Source: Wuchereria bancrofti (taxonomy: Eukaryota; Nematoda; Chromadorea; Rhabditida; Onchocercidae). From it: a stretch of 64,000 nt of DNA. The position numbers were made by a program, and so were the translations under genes. The stretch is taken from assembly GCA_005281725.1 (NCBI GenBank), contig SSBO01000003.1, positions 1,975,036 through 2,039,035 of the forward strand. The letters are read 5' to 3'. The notes under the pieces are model-generated. The model was not told where the DNA came from, did not search any database, and worked only from the letters and a program-made list of their open reading frames with translations. Of the stretch, positions 26,997-40,400 are shown piece after piece; the first letter of the stretch is position 1, and every line of letters begins with the position of its first letter.

Positions 26997-27357
26997 TAAA
27001 AAATAAAAACGATTAATAAGAAAGCCTACGTATATACAATACAAAATAATAAAATAATTCAATTTTAGCTCTGCATGATATAATGTTATGGGAATTATTT
27101 ACATTTATCGCTGATTTGTTTACACATTAACTAAAATGGTAAAATAAGTAAACATCGATGTGGTAAAATCAATTTTGCAGTTTTTTTTTAAAAAAAATTG
27201 AATAGTATGTTTTTGGAAAATGGATTGAGAGATGGTTTTGATCAACTAAAAAGCAAAATATGATTGAGCCATCTGTGATAATATAAACATTATCGATAAT
27301 ACTTCTAACATTTCTGAATTGTCCCATACATTGTAATGCAAATAATGAAAGAGAGAA

Positions 27358-27422
27358 ATGATGATGGTGATGATGGTGATGATGGTGATGACGATGATGA
27401 TGACGATGATGATGACGATGAC
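27358..27422. repeat. GATGGTGAT/GATGACGAT minisatellite
   Basis: Trinucleotide-based array: ATGATGGTG units change to ATGATGACG units. It encodes only poly-Asp/Met/Val-type peptides and has no gene context. Confidence 0.85.
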
Positions 27423-28079
27423 CTAATTATTTATGAGAATCATTTTGAACAACTCTTTCATCCATTTAAAATATTTCAATGCTTTAGCATATTCATCTTT
27501 TTTTCACATTAATTCTTGCTTCATTTTGGAAAAGACAGAAAGTTTGAAAGTTTTGGAAAAAAATTTCATAAAAATTAACAAATGTATAATTTCATGTTTG
27601 AAAGAACTAAATGATGTCAAATGCTTTTTAATGAAAATATGATGTGACATTAATTAGAAATATTCGATGTATAGAAAATTAGAAATATTAATAATCTGTT
27701 CTAGCTCTTCAAATTCTCAGCTATTTATATAATCAAAATTATTCAAATAATAATGATAACCTTTACGAATCATAGCAATTGACGAAACAAATTTTTGCTT
27801 TTGAAATAAAAGTTTTTAATTAGACTTTTATTTTATTTTTTTTTTACGCAATTGTTGACGGAGATAAAAAAAGTACATGAAGATTGTTATGGTTATTATT
27901 TTTTGAATTAAATATGTAAGGTTAGAAGAATTCATTTTTGACCAATTAGTTGCGCATTAATTAAAAAAAAAAATTCGCTGTATATTAATCATTAAACACA
28001 ATTGAAATATAAAAATGAAAGGCAATAACTGGGTGATGTGAAAGTAGAGTGCTTAGATATTTATGAAAATTTTAATTAA

Positions 28080-28346
28080 TTAAAAAGTCTGATAGATCTG
28101 TAATTTGCTATTAGAAATCCCTGAGGAAAAAAAGAAAAGATTGTTTCTAGATACGATTACAATGAATAAAATAAATAGAGTGGCTGTAACGAACATTGCA
28201 TAAAATGCAGCAAACTTTTTTCCGTGATGAAAATTTGCAAGCATTCTCCCTGATTCTGGACAATTCCGGTAATTTAAATAATTAATTTTAGAAAAAACGA
28301 CGGAAAGAAAACGATATTTAGAAAGTACAAAGATTGAGTAAAACAA
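28080..28346 (-). other. Open frame with one membrane segment, uncertain
   Basis: On the minus strand an 88-codon frame includes CPESGRMLANFHHGKKFAAF followed by a hydrophobic stretch of about 20 residues (VTATLFILFIVIVS) and a TAA. The basic segment before a single membrane helix looks protein-like, but a second frame over the same bases is also open and no partner exons were found. It may be a fragment of a small membrane protein or a chance frame. Confidence 0.2.
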
Positions 28347-29369
28347 TAGAACAAAAAAAGGTAAATAATGAGTGCAATGTTTGTAATTTGAAAATTAGTA
28401 CATTTAAATATGAAAAAAAAAAATAAAATGTGCTAATTTTAATTTCATATATTATTTTCGTCGTTAATCGAAAAAAAAAATTTTTTTTTCTTTCAAATAC
28501 ATCTAAATTTGAAACAGATAACTGCTTACTTTTTACTTGAAAAATCAAGAAATTTAGGGATGAATTTAAATTAAATAAATGACAATATTCAAAAATCGGT
28601 CAACAAACAATAAATTTTATGTAGCGATTGTTGACAAGTCTATAAAATGTCATAGGATGTGACGATGTGCGTATAAATTGGAAATAGTTTTAATAAACCA
28701 GTTTTAAGCGCATTTATTCTTTTAAATTTCCTTTTTTTTCATACAACTTTGGATATTTCTTTAAATAATGGATAAATAATGGAGATATGCAGATGAAGAA
28801 GAAAAAGAAAATGATAAAAATTCCAATTTAAGAAAATTTTCAATTTATAAATTTACGAATAAAATTTATTAGGGAAAAAAAATAGGGAAAAAACAGAGAG
28901 ACAAAATTTAATTTACTCTTTCTTAGGATTTTTTTTTTAAAGGAAGAAAATTATTTATTTTTTGAGAGAGAGAGAGAGAGATAAATAAAATGTAAGCAAA
29001 AACTAAATGACAGAGAAAAAATTAATATGCCATCATAACTTATTAAAATAATTTAAGGTATTTTTTTTGTTTTTGTTTTTTAATAATTTTTCTTTTTTCT
29101 TTGGATATATTTGACATAAATTGGGCGCAATTGTTGACATCAAAAAACCTTATTGCTTACGCAGTGAATTTGAAATGAAAATATTTATTCACGAAATATT
29201 TCTATACATAAGTATTATTATTAAGCATAGAATTGATGTTATGAAAATGAAGCATTCATGCAAAAAAAAAAAGAAAAAATTTCAATTTAAATTTAGTTAT
29301 TACACATATAATTTCTCAATTGCTTAAGATTCAATCTTATATTTAATAAAATTGTGTCAAGAAACATTT

Positions 29370-29597
29370 CGTTAATATTTTGGACCAAATATGTAATTTA
29401 ACGTTCACGTTATATCACATAAAAATCATGAAAAATAACAATATTACGTTAATATTTTTGCATCAAACATATAATTTGACATTTAACGTTACGCTTCGTG
29501 TAAATCCTGAAAAATAAAAGCATCACGTTAATGCTTTGCGTCAAACGTATAATTCAACGCTCACGTCATGTTTTATGTAATACTTAAAAGATGAACG
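29370..29597. repeat. About 77-bp degenerate tandem repeat, three copies
   Basis: Three consecutive units, about 29370-29446, 29447-29525 and 29526-29597, each starting CGTTAATR and continuing with a CAAAYRTATAATTY block and an ACGTTA/ACGTCA block. Identity is moderate, so the array is old. Confidence 0.75.
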
Positions 29598-32154
29598 TTG
29601 AATTGAGAAGCAAATATGATAATATTGAATGATGAATGAAACGATAATGATAAAAGACGATAGTTACACCATGCAATTTAAACTTTTGCCAATACTTCAA
29701 ATTTTGCTAGCAAATAATTTCAGTTTAAATCTATGTTTGGCGTAATATTAGATAATATTATCATTCTTCAAAGAGCAGAAAAAGAAAATTTAGACAAATA
29801 GTAAGAAAAAGAATACAAATGTTAGATTTATATTGGGAAATAAAATGGCAAAAAGGAAGAGAGGAATAAGGAGAATCAGGTATGATAAACCGGTTCCAGA
29901 AAATACAACATATCATTGAATGGTGAATACAGCGATATGATAAGAACAGAATTATCCGACAGATCGATAAAATTTAAGAAAGCATAGGCGTAATATGAAG
30001 TAAAAAGACTTTGTAAAAGAATTGTGTACAATTATCAAAATCGTTATCAGTGTTAAGAATAAAAGATAAGAGAAAGATTAGTATTCTGATGGGATTCATC
30101 ATATAATCATCATCCAAAATTTTTTGTCAGATAATTTGAATTTAAATATTTTCTGGGCATTATGTGTGTCACAGCAAAAAAAAAAAAAAGAATTATTTCC
30201 AAGAAAAATTATCGCCAATAAAACATTACTGCAAAAAATTAGTTAATGGAATAGTTTTAGTTTAATTTAAAATACCTTAAAATATTGGAATTTGTTCATG
30301 TTATTCTGCTAACGAGTAATATTTAGTTTATGATGCTACTAAGTTTGCTAATATCATCATATTTCGAGAATAGTATTAAGAGATCTATCATTAATATCAT
30401 AACTCTAATCAGTTAAGAGATAAGTTAAAACGAAAAGCAAGAAAATAAAAATCAAGAAAAAAGTGAAATGAAATTGGTATGTTCTAAGATATTTCGTTGC
30501 TATGTAATTTAAAAAGCTGTCGGAAATAAAATGAATAATTGATGATAAATACTATATTTTCATAATGAAAACTTGCACCAAAAGGAAAGAAGTAAAAATT
30601 TCCAAAACTTTGTAACCTCAAATTTTCTTCAGTTTAAAATGAACATGCATAATGCAATCAAATTAATTCAATATTAAATTTAAATTTTTTAATTCAGTTA
30701 TTAAATATTTGTTGCTATTTATTTTCTTTCCTGAGTATTGCCAATGATTTCATATGTATACTGAATGTGCTAGGAATGAGTTTTAATAACAGAAAATGAT
30801 TTTTCGATTAAAAATAATGGTCGAATTTTGGTAATAAAAATGAAGCATTTTTTGCTATTCGAATAAAAAAAATTCAATGATAAAAAAAAATAAAATCTTA
30901 ACAAAAACAAAAAGAGAAAGGAAAAAGAAGACGAATTCCTGAACTTTTAATTTGTAAGAAAAGTATTAACAATTGATAGTTTTATTGATTTCTCAAGAAG
31001 CAAATGATGGATTAACTATACGCAATCGATTTTCTTTAATGTGTTGAAATTTTAAATGATTTAAAAATTTTAATTTCAAAAGCGAACAAATCGCATTCAT
31101 AGCAGATGTTCATTTATTTTATCATCTTTAATTTGCATTCATGCGGAGAAAGCAATGAAATAATTTTAGATAGAGAATATTTACAATGACTCATATTATG
31201 AAGAAAGAGAGAAAGAAACTTTTTGCATTTGAAATTTTAAAATTATTTTCTAAACTGAGCTACTCACTTTGAAGTACTCATTGTATCTTATTATCTATTT
31301 TACGCAAAGTATAGCTAAACAAGTAACTACTTATTAATTAAATTGTTGCTCAACATATTTTCACTTTTGTACTTTTGACGATAAGCCTTCTTAAATTTTT
31401 GACATTCACAGAAAATTTTGTTATTGAATAAATAAGCAATAAAAAGGAATAGAAAAGACCAAAGACTGAAGGACAAGTTTAATTAGTTTTAGCAAAAAAG
31501 CACATGAGCTTAACTGATTGATAAAACGAAACATTAAATCAAATAAGACAAAAGCGCTTACTCTTATATACAACGTATGTAAATACTTTTCATTATGAAT
31601 TTTCATAAAGGTACAGAAAAAAATGCGGTATCCAACAAATTTTGAATAATTTGAATGGTTAAAATTCAATTTAAAATAAATTTGAGTGAAGAAAAATTAA
31701 ACAATGTAACCCATAAAATTAAATTCATTGAGATTTTGCAAATTTCCTAAAATCTTTCCTAGCAAAACTGCAACTGAATTAGACTCTTATAAAAACGATT
31801 GGATTCGTTTAAAGATTTAACCAAAAAAAAAAAAGAGGAAAAAGAAAAAAGATTCATAATTTTTGCACTCAATATAACTTAAATGAAATGAAATTTTTTG
31901 CAACATAAGTTTATTGCTAAAATTTTAGATAAATTTAAGTGATGAGAAATTAAATAATGTAACCCATAAAATGAAACTCATTGAAGGGATGGATGTAAAG
32001 GAAAGATAGGGATTGAAAAAGTGTTAGAGAAAAGGAAATAAGATTGGAGGTCGAATGGATTGATGAGGAGGAAAGGACTAAAATTATTACCAATTTTATG
32101 GCTCTTTCCCTCCTCCCATCTCATCCCAACAACCATCTCACCAACTGCTGCCCA

Positions 32155-32300
32155 GGTCGTTGTTGTCATCGTTGTCGCTGTCGTCGTCGCCATTTTTGTT
32201 GTCGTCGTTGTCGCTGTCGTTGTCACTGTCGTTGTCGTTGTTGTTATTGTTGTTGTTTTTGTCGTCGCCATTATCATTACTGTTATTATCATCGTTGGAT
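32155..32300. repeat. (GTYGTC)n trinucleotide repeat
   Basis: Interrupted GTT/GTC/GCT repeat, about 145 bases. It creates long open frames in all registers on both strands (poly-Val, poly-Ser/Leu, poly-Cys/Arg, poly-Thr, poly-Asn/Asp), which is diagnostic of a repeat rather than a gene. Confidence 0.85.
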
Positions 32301-32701
32301 AATTGCTTAAATTTGCTCAAATTATTCTTAATCCCTTCATCTATTTTTTTCTTAATTGTATTTCTTTCGTTCCAAAAAGGATAATAGTTTGAAAAAAGGT
32401 CACCATTCATTATTCAAATATTCTTTATGTTTATTTAAAATGAACATTTTAAATCGTTCAACTTTAATGATTATTTATTTGATGAATAATTAATTTATTA
32501 ACTCATTTGTTTGAGAATAATTAACATTATCATTTGTTCTTTTTAATTATACATTGGTCAAATATTTTATCTATAAAATCGGATGACAGATTATAATTTT
32601 TTGGCTAATCACTTATCCATTAAGTTATTTACTGAACAACTTTATCATTTTATCATGTTTATTACTATTTTTTTTACCACGCGCTGGAAAGTATTGAACA
32701 G

Positions 32702-32869
32702 AGTTTATCAGCTGAATCATCTCTGATAAGCAGTTTATCTGATCCATTATATCCAGTAATTTCTGATCAGAGTGAAGAATTATTCGCAGTGATTGAAATA
32801 AATTGCCATTACTATGTATTCTTGGTTTATTTCGTATTTAAATTATTTCTGTTCGTAATTTATGATTAA
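32702..32869 (+). CDS. Orphan coding-like exon ending in stop
   Basis: After the acceptor TATTGAACAG a phase-0 frame gives 55 residues and TAA: SLSAESSLISSLSDPLYPVI onward, then FAVIEINCHYYVFLVYFVF and a short hydrophobic end. The frame also stays open upstream through YHALESIEQ. Ser/Asp/Glu use and composition look like protein. Phase 0 is compatible with the last receptor exon at 25937, so it could be its distant terminal exon. It could also belong to an unrecognised gene or be chance. Confidence 0.3.
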   Translation, partial: SLSAESSLISSLSDPLYPVISDQSEELFAVIEINCHYYVFLVYFVFKLFLFVIYD

Positions 32870-35800
32870 TTAACTTATTTATAACATAATTTACTGATTT
32901 ACCTGATGTTTGGTTATTTCCGTACCTTTCATATAAGTTTTGTATCATAAAGAAAAAGATTTTTTTTTTCATTCCTTCTTTTTTCAGATTAAAACTCAAT
33001 AAATATTTAAGTTTAATATAATTAAGCTATTTACTTATCTAATTATCAATTTAATAAATCATTACTTAATATTTTAGTGAAACATAATTTTTTTACTCAT
33101 CAAGTTAATTATTATTTGCATATATACTTCGCCTCCCTTTTATATATTTTCACGAAAAATCAATCCTGTATTTGTTTAAGCATTACTTTAGGAAAACGAA
33201 AATTTTTAATGGTAATATTTTATATGAGATTTACAAGGAAATAGCTATTCATAACAATCATCTGCCAATAATCATTTGTAATCATTCATTTGTGATAATG
33301 ATTCGTGATAATCACTCATAATAATCGTTTATGGTGAAAGCATTCGTAGTGAAATTAAAATGGAATTAGTTGTATGCCAACCTTATTCTTACTCTTTTTA
33401 TTAATGTTAATTTATCATTAAGGAAGAAGAAATGCGATGTTAATGACATATGGTACCCATAGGTACCAGATATGATGATAAGAAAAGAAAGGCACCTACT
33501 AATGCTATGCTATTATTTCATAGATACAACATAAAAAAATATATCTTTGACTTAGGCGTTTTTGTCTAAATGAAGTTAGATTTTTTTAGTTTGGAAGAGT
33601 CTAATGGCTTAGTTTCAACTTTGATTGCTTTTAGTGCTTAAGTCGTTTTACAATTTAACAATCGATACTTTTAGCTTACGAGAATGAAAGCAAAGTTTCC
33701 GAAGTGCCTTTGTAGTATACAAAATAGAAACAATGGTCAAGGAAGGGTCATTGATATTGTATCGAAAGGTCAAAGATTCAACTGTTCGCGCTAATCTTAC
33801 TCAGAGGCTTCCTTGAATTAAAACTATCCGTGTTCATTTTTCATTATACATAAGTAATCTACGAAATAGGATAGAAAGAAGGTCACTTCATGGTTTTATC
33901 GTTTCTGCAACTGTCATAATTCTTGGAATACGGATTCGGTTAATCCGGTTATTTTTGTAATTAAATGATTGCATTGTTGTTAAATATTATAAGTCATAAA
34001 ATAGCAGTATTTCTTAGTGACAATGGTAGCATTTTTAATAGTTAATGATAATTGCTTACTTTTTGCGCTCATTATTGTTATCATTTAAAAGTTAAAACAT
34101 TTCAAACTTTAAACCGATTACTTCAAGTAAGCAACAGCAATAACAATTATAATAGAGTTTTAATCAGTCAAAATGTGTTTCACATTGGCGGTACGAAATG
34201 ACTGTAGTGCATAATTGCGCCTGTGGTTGTGGTTGATGAAGTAGACAGAAAATGATCTTCCTTTCATCTTTCTCCTCATTCCTTCTCATATCTTTTCATG
34301 TTAAACTTAACGGATCTCATCCCATTTCATTTCTATTTCCATTTCCATTTTTATGCTATCATTTATCTATATAATTCATTTATTTATTTGTCCAGCAAAA
34401 CCATTTTTAACTTTTCTTGTCTCTTTTCTGTTCATTATTCTTTCGTGCCTGAAAGTGAATGCTTTTTGATTGTTATATTTACAAATATTGTGTGGCAGCT
34501 GTTGCCAATTGGACTATCCATCATTATCCGGAATTAATTCATCATTATTCTGAATTAACAACGAGTTGATCGATGTTTGACATTTGATTACTACAATCCA
34601 TGATGAATACTATCAAAGTTTAGCTGCATAAAAAGTCAATTTGAAAATTAGCTAAATTTCCAAAATTCAATCGCTGTGATATTGTCTTATAAATTTTAAA
34701 CAAGTGAATTAACTTTAGAATTTGAAAATTCCCTATTCATTTAAATTTCCCATTAATTTAAAAATTTCCTATTCATTATTCATTGATGAAATTTGTCTTA
34801 TTAGTGCGATATCTCCATGATTAGTTGCAACACAGAATACTTATGCTAAAGTTTGAGCTCAAAAATTTTAATTGATTGAATAGATGTCAACGCTCAACAT
34901 TTCTAATTAAGATATTTCAATAAGTTTAACTTTTTGCTAATGGAAATACATGTGATCGATCACCTGGCATTAAAATATATAATCTTTTTTTCTCTCTCAT
35001 TGCTTGATCTGTTATTATTATTTTTTTTTTGATCTGCAATTAATCAAACTGCTTGCTTTTATTTTCAAAAAAATTGTTTTCTTCTGTTTTACAAATTTTT
35101 CGCAATAAAATTTATTGTAATTTGAAGTTATCAGAAAAATTCCATTTTTTTTTCTTTTTTAATCGAAAGAAATAAATCATTTCAGCAAATAACGATCTTT
35201 CCCTTTTTTTTTCATTCCTTTCTTTTTTCATTTATGGAAACAAATTAAAAAAAAAGGCAATTTCAGGAAGTAATTCAACTATAAAATTTTGTTCCATCTA
35301 TATCCAAAATGAGAATCTTAGTTCTGAGAAATAAGCATCAAAAGATCAATATGAAATTTATCCGTTAGTTTTTTTTTTTTTTTTTTTAAATTATTAAAGA
35401 ATTTGGAATGATATTAGGTTTTTCCTCTCCTTTTTTTCTTTTAAAGGAATTGGTAAAGACCTATAAATTTATTTTAGAAATAATTTAGACAGATGAAAAA
35501 ATCATAAAAATCATTCGAACATATGAATTAAACCATTACAATTAAATAGCAGAGATAAAACAAAGTAACGCTCTTCTGGATTTTCCTCAGTTTTCGATGA
35601 ATTATTTTGGCTCACAAATTATATTCTTACAAGTAATTAGTGTCAGTTTTTAATGTCTTATCTTTCTTCGCCATATACAAAAAGAGATAAAATGATTTTA
35701 AGAAGTACTTTTAAATTACAGTAGTTTGTAATCAATTTAAATAAATGATTTTTCTCAAAAAAATGAAACTTCTGAATCTTTATACTACTTACTATTATTG

Positions 35801-37413
35801 CTATAAGTGCCAGTAATAATTAATTATTTATAAATTCTATTTTCACTCCTTTCCTTCTTCCATCATTTCTTAGCCTAGAAATCATAACGATTTTTCTGAT
35901 GAAATGATAAATTTGATAACTAATTTTGTGAAAAAAAAAATCAACAAGCAAAAAATATATCTTAATTTAAAAAGGACAAAAAAAAAAGCACGAAAAAGAT
36001 GGGGAAAATTTATTGCTTTCTGACAGATTTAAGTTTCCCTTCGGGATTTACTCCCGAGATATATCATCATCATTATTTTTGTTCAAGCAGAAAGCAAATA
36101 AACGAATGAATCAGATTATTCCATTTTACTTTGTTCCCCAGAGGATGTCACATGATTGACAATGACGCATTTGTATATTTCACTGCTCTTTTTGTCTTCT
36201 TCCTTTTTTTTTATCAGATATTTCAATAATTATATATTTTGACGAAAAGACGGATTTCAATCGATAGCACTCATTTATCTTTTATTGATATATAATTTAT
36301 GATAGTAATAAAAACGAAAGAAAAATATGGCCTATCTTTTGCAAAATTTATATATTTATTTATACATATATATATATGAAAAGTTTTTCTATAGTTACTG
36401 GTGTATAAGAATGGATGTGAAAGGGAATTATTCCGTATCCGGAAAAATTTCTTAGAAAAATTCATTATTAATATTTAAATGATTACATGGTAGAAATCTT
36501 TTAGCCTAAAAAATTATAAGGATTTTTTTGATGAAATGACAAATTTAACAACTAATAATTATATAATTGCTTATCATTTTTTTTTTCTTCATTAAATTGC
36601 TTAATAAAATGAAATAAAAAAAAAAGAGAAAAATGTGAATTGTTTGGTGATAATAGTTGGTTGTACATCTGGTTTTTTGGAACCATGCATACAGATGAAA
36701 AGGAGTAATTTAAAGGTAAAAGGTTTTATGGCACCTTATTTCCTTCCCTTTTTACGTCCTCTCTTCCTCTCTTATCTACCTGTATTTACCTGCTCAATCG
36801 AACTTTATTACTAATTATTTCTCTTCGTAGGTAATTTCCTTCAATACGAATTTATTTTTTATTCATTTTGAAATTTCATCATATTTTATACTTTGTCTTT
36901 TTTTTCTTTTGAAAAAATTGAACAGAATTCAAATGTGATTTTGAGCATTGTGTTACTAACTAATTAATTAATTAATCATTTGGAGGTAAGAAGAGTGGAA
37001 GAGAGAGAGAAAGAGAAAGGAAGAGAGGGAGAAAAGAATGAAGCAATTCTATGATCGATTTTTTGAATGTTTATTGCAAAGAAATGAAAGTTTCCAGAAA
37101 AAAACGTTAATGAACTAGCAAAAATTTTACGTAAAAATAAAAGTTGAAAAGATTTGATAACTGTAAAAATGTTTAATTCTTGGATTCTATCATAAAATGA
37201 ATGAGCGATTATTTACTTTATGCGCTGAAAACGTCATTTCTCGTGATTTCACGTATCGTGTCATTTAATTTCAGATCATACTGTAATTCTTGCAATAAGT
37301 CTGATAAAGTTTACCCATCAAATATGAAATAGCTTTTAAATTTATCACTGCTATCACATATATGTATATTCTAACAAAAAAAATTTTTTTAATTTTAGTA
37401 AACTTTGACAGAA

Positions 37414-40400
37414 ATGACCGGAGCAGTGATCGAAAATCTGAGTAATCGTAAATTATGCTATATTTTGCTATCATTGTTCGCTGCGCTTATCATATTTTTC
37501 ATCTTGGGCGCTTTATGCTGTATGTTTTTTTCTTCTCCGAAATATATTACAAAGTTGAAATTTTTCAAATTTGTCTTATTTTAAACTTTACACTTTTATT
37601 AATTATCTTATCAATCAACTATTGAATATTTCTATTCTTAGCTTTCATTTGAATATTGCATCCATTATTAAAAATATAACTGCCTTGAAATGCATGATAT
37701 AATGTAATGTTTTAAAAAGAAATAATAAAATGATTATTAAATAATAATCACCGAAATTATCATATTTTAACCGTGAAATTTTTTAGCTCCACAACCATCT
37801 AGTTCAATGGAATTCATCATGGTAAAATGTAAGGATATTGAAGGAGGAAGAAATCCTGATAGATGGTTTTATCTAAGACCATCGGTTAGTTTAGACATAA
37901 ATTTCAGTTCCATTTATTCGTTTCTAGCAGTAAAAGATTAACAAAAATTCCCAGATAAGTTCGAAGTTAAATTCGAAAAATTCTATGCATCGAGAAATCC
38001 ATACCGAATTAGAAAAGTCCCCAAATTCACCGTCTTCTTCTCTTTTTGCCAAATGCTTGAAAATGCTGAAAAAAAAAACAAAGAAAAATTCATATTTGTT
38101 GTATATCATTATAATTTTTGCTTTTTTTTTTCAATTTTTCAAATCTAGAACTGCGATCCAATCCATGATTTGGACTATTACGTACCACAGTATCATGATA
38201 TGCGCGATATTGTATTTGTGGCGCAAATGCCACATCAACGTGATGGCATTAGCTTGGAATATTCGGCTTGGTTTCAATTTTTGCTTGGTTTACTTGAAGT
38301 GGACATTGAATATGATCCAAAATTTACATTTGGTAACAATTTCATATCATTTTTTTTTGGTTTTTTTGGTTCTAAAAATTATATTTCTTACGTTCATATT
38401 TATTCATTTCCCCAATTTAATTCGATTTTCTTTTAATTCTTTCTGTTTCAGTCATCAAAGCATTCGATTTATCTTTTCTTTTCTACCACATTTATCACTG
38501 CCATCAATAATAAAAAAGAAAAACTAATTAATAATTAATTAGCTCAAACTTGGTGATTAATTCAACACTGGCTCCTTTTCTGAATATCTGATCTTTTATT
38601 TACGCAGCTTACATATCAGAATTTATACTGAAAATTTTGAAATTTCAGTGTTAATTTTCTTTATCAGCTATTTTTTTTTCCTTTTTTTTGGTTTATAATA
38701 ATAAGCTAAGTACTTGTTTTCAAAGATAGGACAAACTTAAAGGATTTTCTTAGTATAATTTGCTGTTTTAATACTTTTCGATTCTCTATTGTTTTTCACT
38801 TAACATTACTTATCATTTCTTATCATCAAATCAACCCGGCATCACTTGTGATGTCTTATGCGTATTTATATGGATCAAATCTAATTTAATTTGTTACCTA
38901 TGTAGGTAATGAGTTAAAAGTATATATATTTTTAGCATGAACTGATTGTAAACTTCTTTTAGCCACAAGTGCAATATTACAACTTGAAGTTAGACTTGGT
39001 TATAAAACTCGCACCGATCCACCAGATCAATGGCATGAACTTATCGCCACGAATACAACCAGAATGCTTGAATGCAGTATTCCCGATAATGTAAAATTTC
39101 ATCATTCAATTTGCCAGTATTTTACTGCCAATATTTCTTTCCATAAATAAAAATTCAAAAAAAGTTACTGTAAAATTTTGCTACACAGTTAAAAGTGCAA
39201 GAAATTATTGTAACAACTAATCATTTTATATTATGATCAGTGTACTCTTAATGTTTAATATTTGAGTTTAGGTATATATGCTTACTAATTTAATATTTAT
39301 TTGTCCAACGAGTTATTTGCTTATTGTAATACCTACTGTTTATTTATTAGCTATTTATAGATCGACAAATCATTTAATTGATTAAATTGCAGAAACTTGA
39401 AGGTCACCTTTACAATTGTGCATCCTTGGATTTATTCGAACTTGGCTCTAATCCATATCCATTTTATTTGATCAACATCCGTTTACCGGTTAATCAAACT
39501 CTTTGCCAAATAAAGCCAAAAGCACCAAATTGTGCCATTGGAAGAATTAATGATTTGCGAGTGATCGTAAGTAAAATTAAATACTTCATCAAAAATTTGT
39601 ACATAATTTTTTGACCCTTTGACCCTATTTTAGATAAATTATTATACAATTAAAAAAAGTTAGTAGGAATATTATTACTACTTAAAGGCTATTCATCAAA
39701 ATGGCGGATTTACGGCTATTTGGCTATTTATGAAAACGATGGTTTCTCCGCTTGTTACTATTGCTGTTATTTGGTATTGGAAGCGTGTTGTGGCGCTAAA
39801 TCGAAATTCTTATTTACTAGAAAAAGCTATTATGGCTTTGGGGATTAGCTTGGCAATTCTTGATTGTACGTTTTTTATTAAAGTAAACATTCTAGCAAGA
39901 TTGGAAAAGTCAGAATATCATAAGGTTAAGGTCATCAGGATTATTTGTTGTCAACAACTTATTTAACTTACTTGAAACTATGAAAGTTTTTGACAAACTA
40001 CAATTGTTGTCAAACTTTTTTCTTTTCCAATCAGAATTTTGAGATTTTCAGTTCCATTAGAATGGATATCATTATGGTTTCGAGCACCATTTATGCTTCT
40101 TATTGGTGATATTAGGCAAGGCCTATTCTATGCTATATTATTTAGCTTTTGGCTTATTTTTACTGGTGAACATCTTATCGATGATACATCTAGAAATAAT
40201 TTGGTAAGTTAAAGTTAGTAAAATATTCTTGATTTTATTTATAAGCAAATGAATATTATCAATTGTGATTTCACTATGGTTTTTATAATCTCTGTAAAAA
40301 TGGATGTGAAGTGCTAAAAGTTCATTCATTTATAAGATATTATCACTTCACTACCTTCTCATCTAATTTACATCCGTCAGTGAAATCAAGAAAATCTTTT

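Larger units (their letters stand above)
25938..37413. other. 11.5-kb repeat-rich stretch with few coding-like islands
   Basis: Mostly AT-rich sequence with A/T homopolymers and several tandem repeats, listed separately. Three islands look less random: 28080-28346 on the minus strand, 32702-32869 on the plus strand and 33690-33820. No complete gene could be assembled. The missing 3' exons of the receptor gene, if they exist, should lie here. The last 700 bases before 37414 form the upstream region of the Wntless gene. Confidence 0.5.

Noticed and set aside
32044..32410. Several long overlapping open frames on both strands (poly-Val, poly-Thr, poly-Cys/Arg, poly-Asn/Asp)
   Set aside because: All derive from one GTT/GTC trinucleotide repeat; open in every register and without splice context.
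37924..38527. 180-codon plus-strand frame over MIG-14
   Set aside because: Wrong frame across exon 3 and its introns; the correct frame gives the Wntless lumenal domain.
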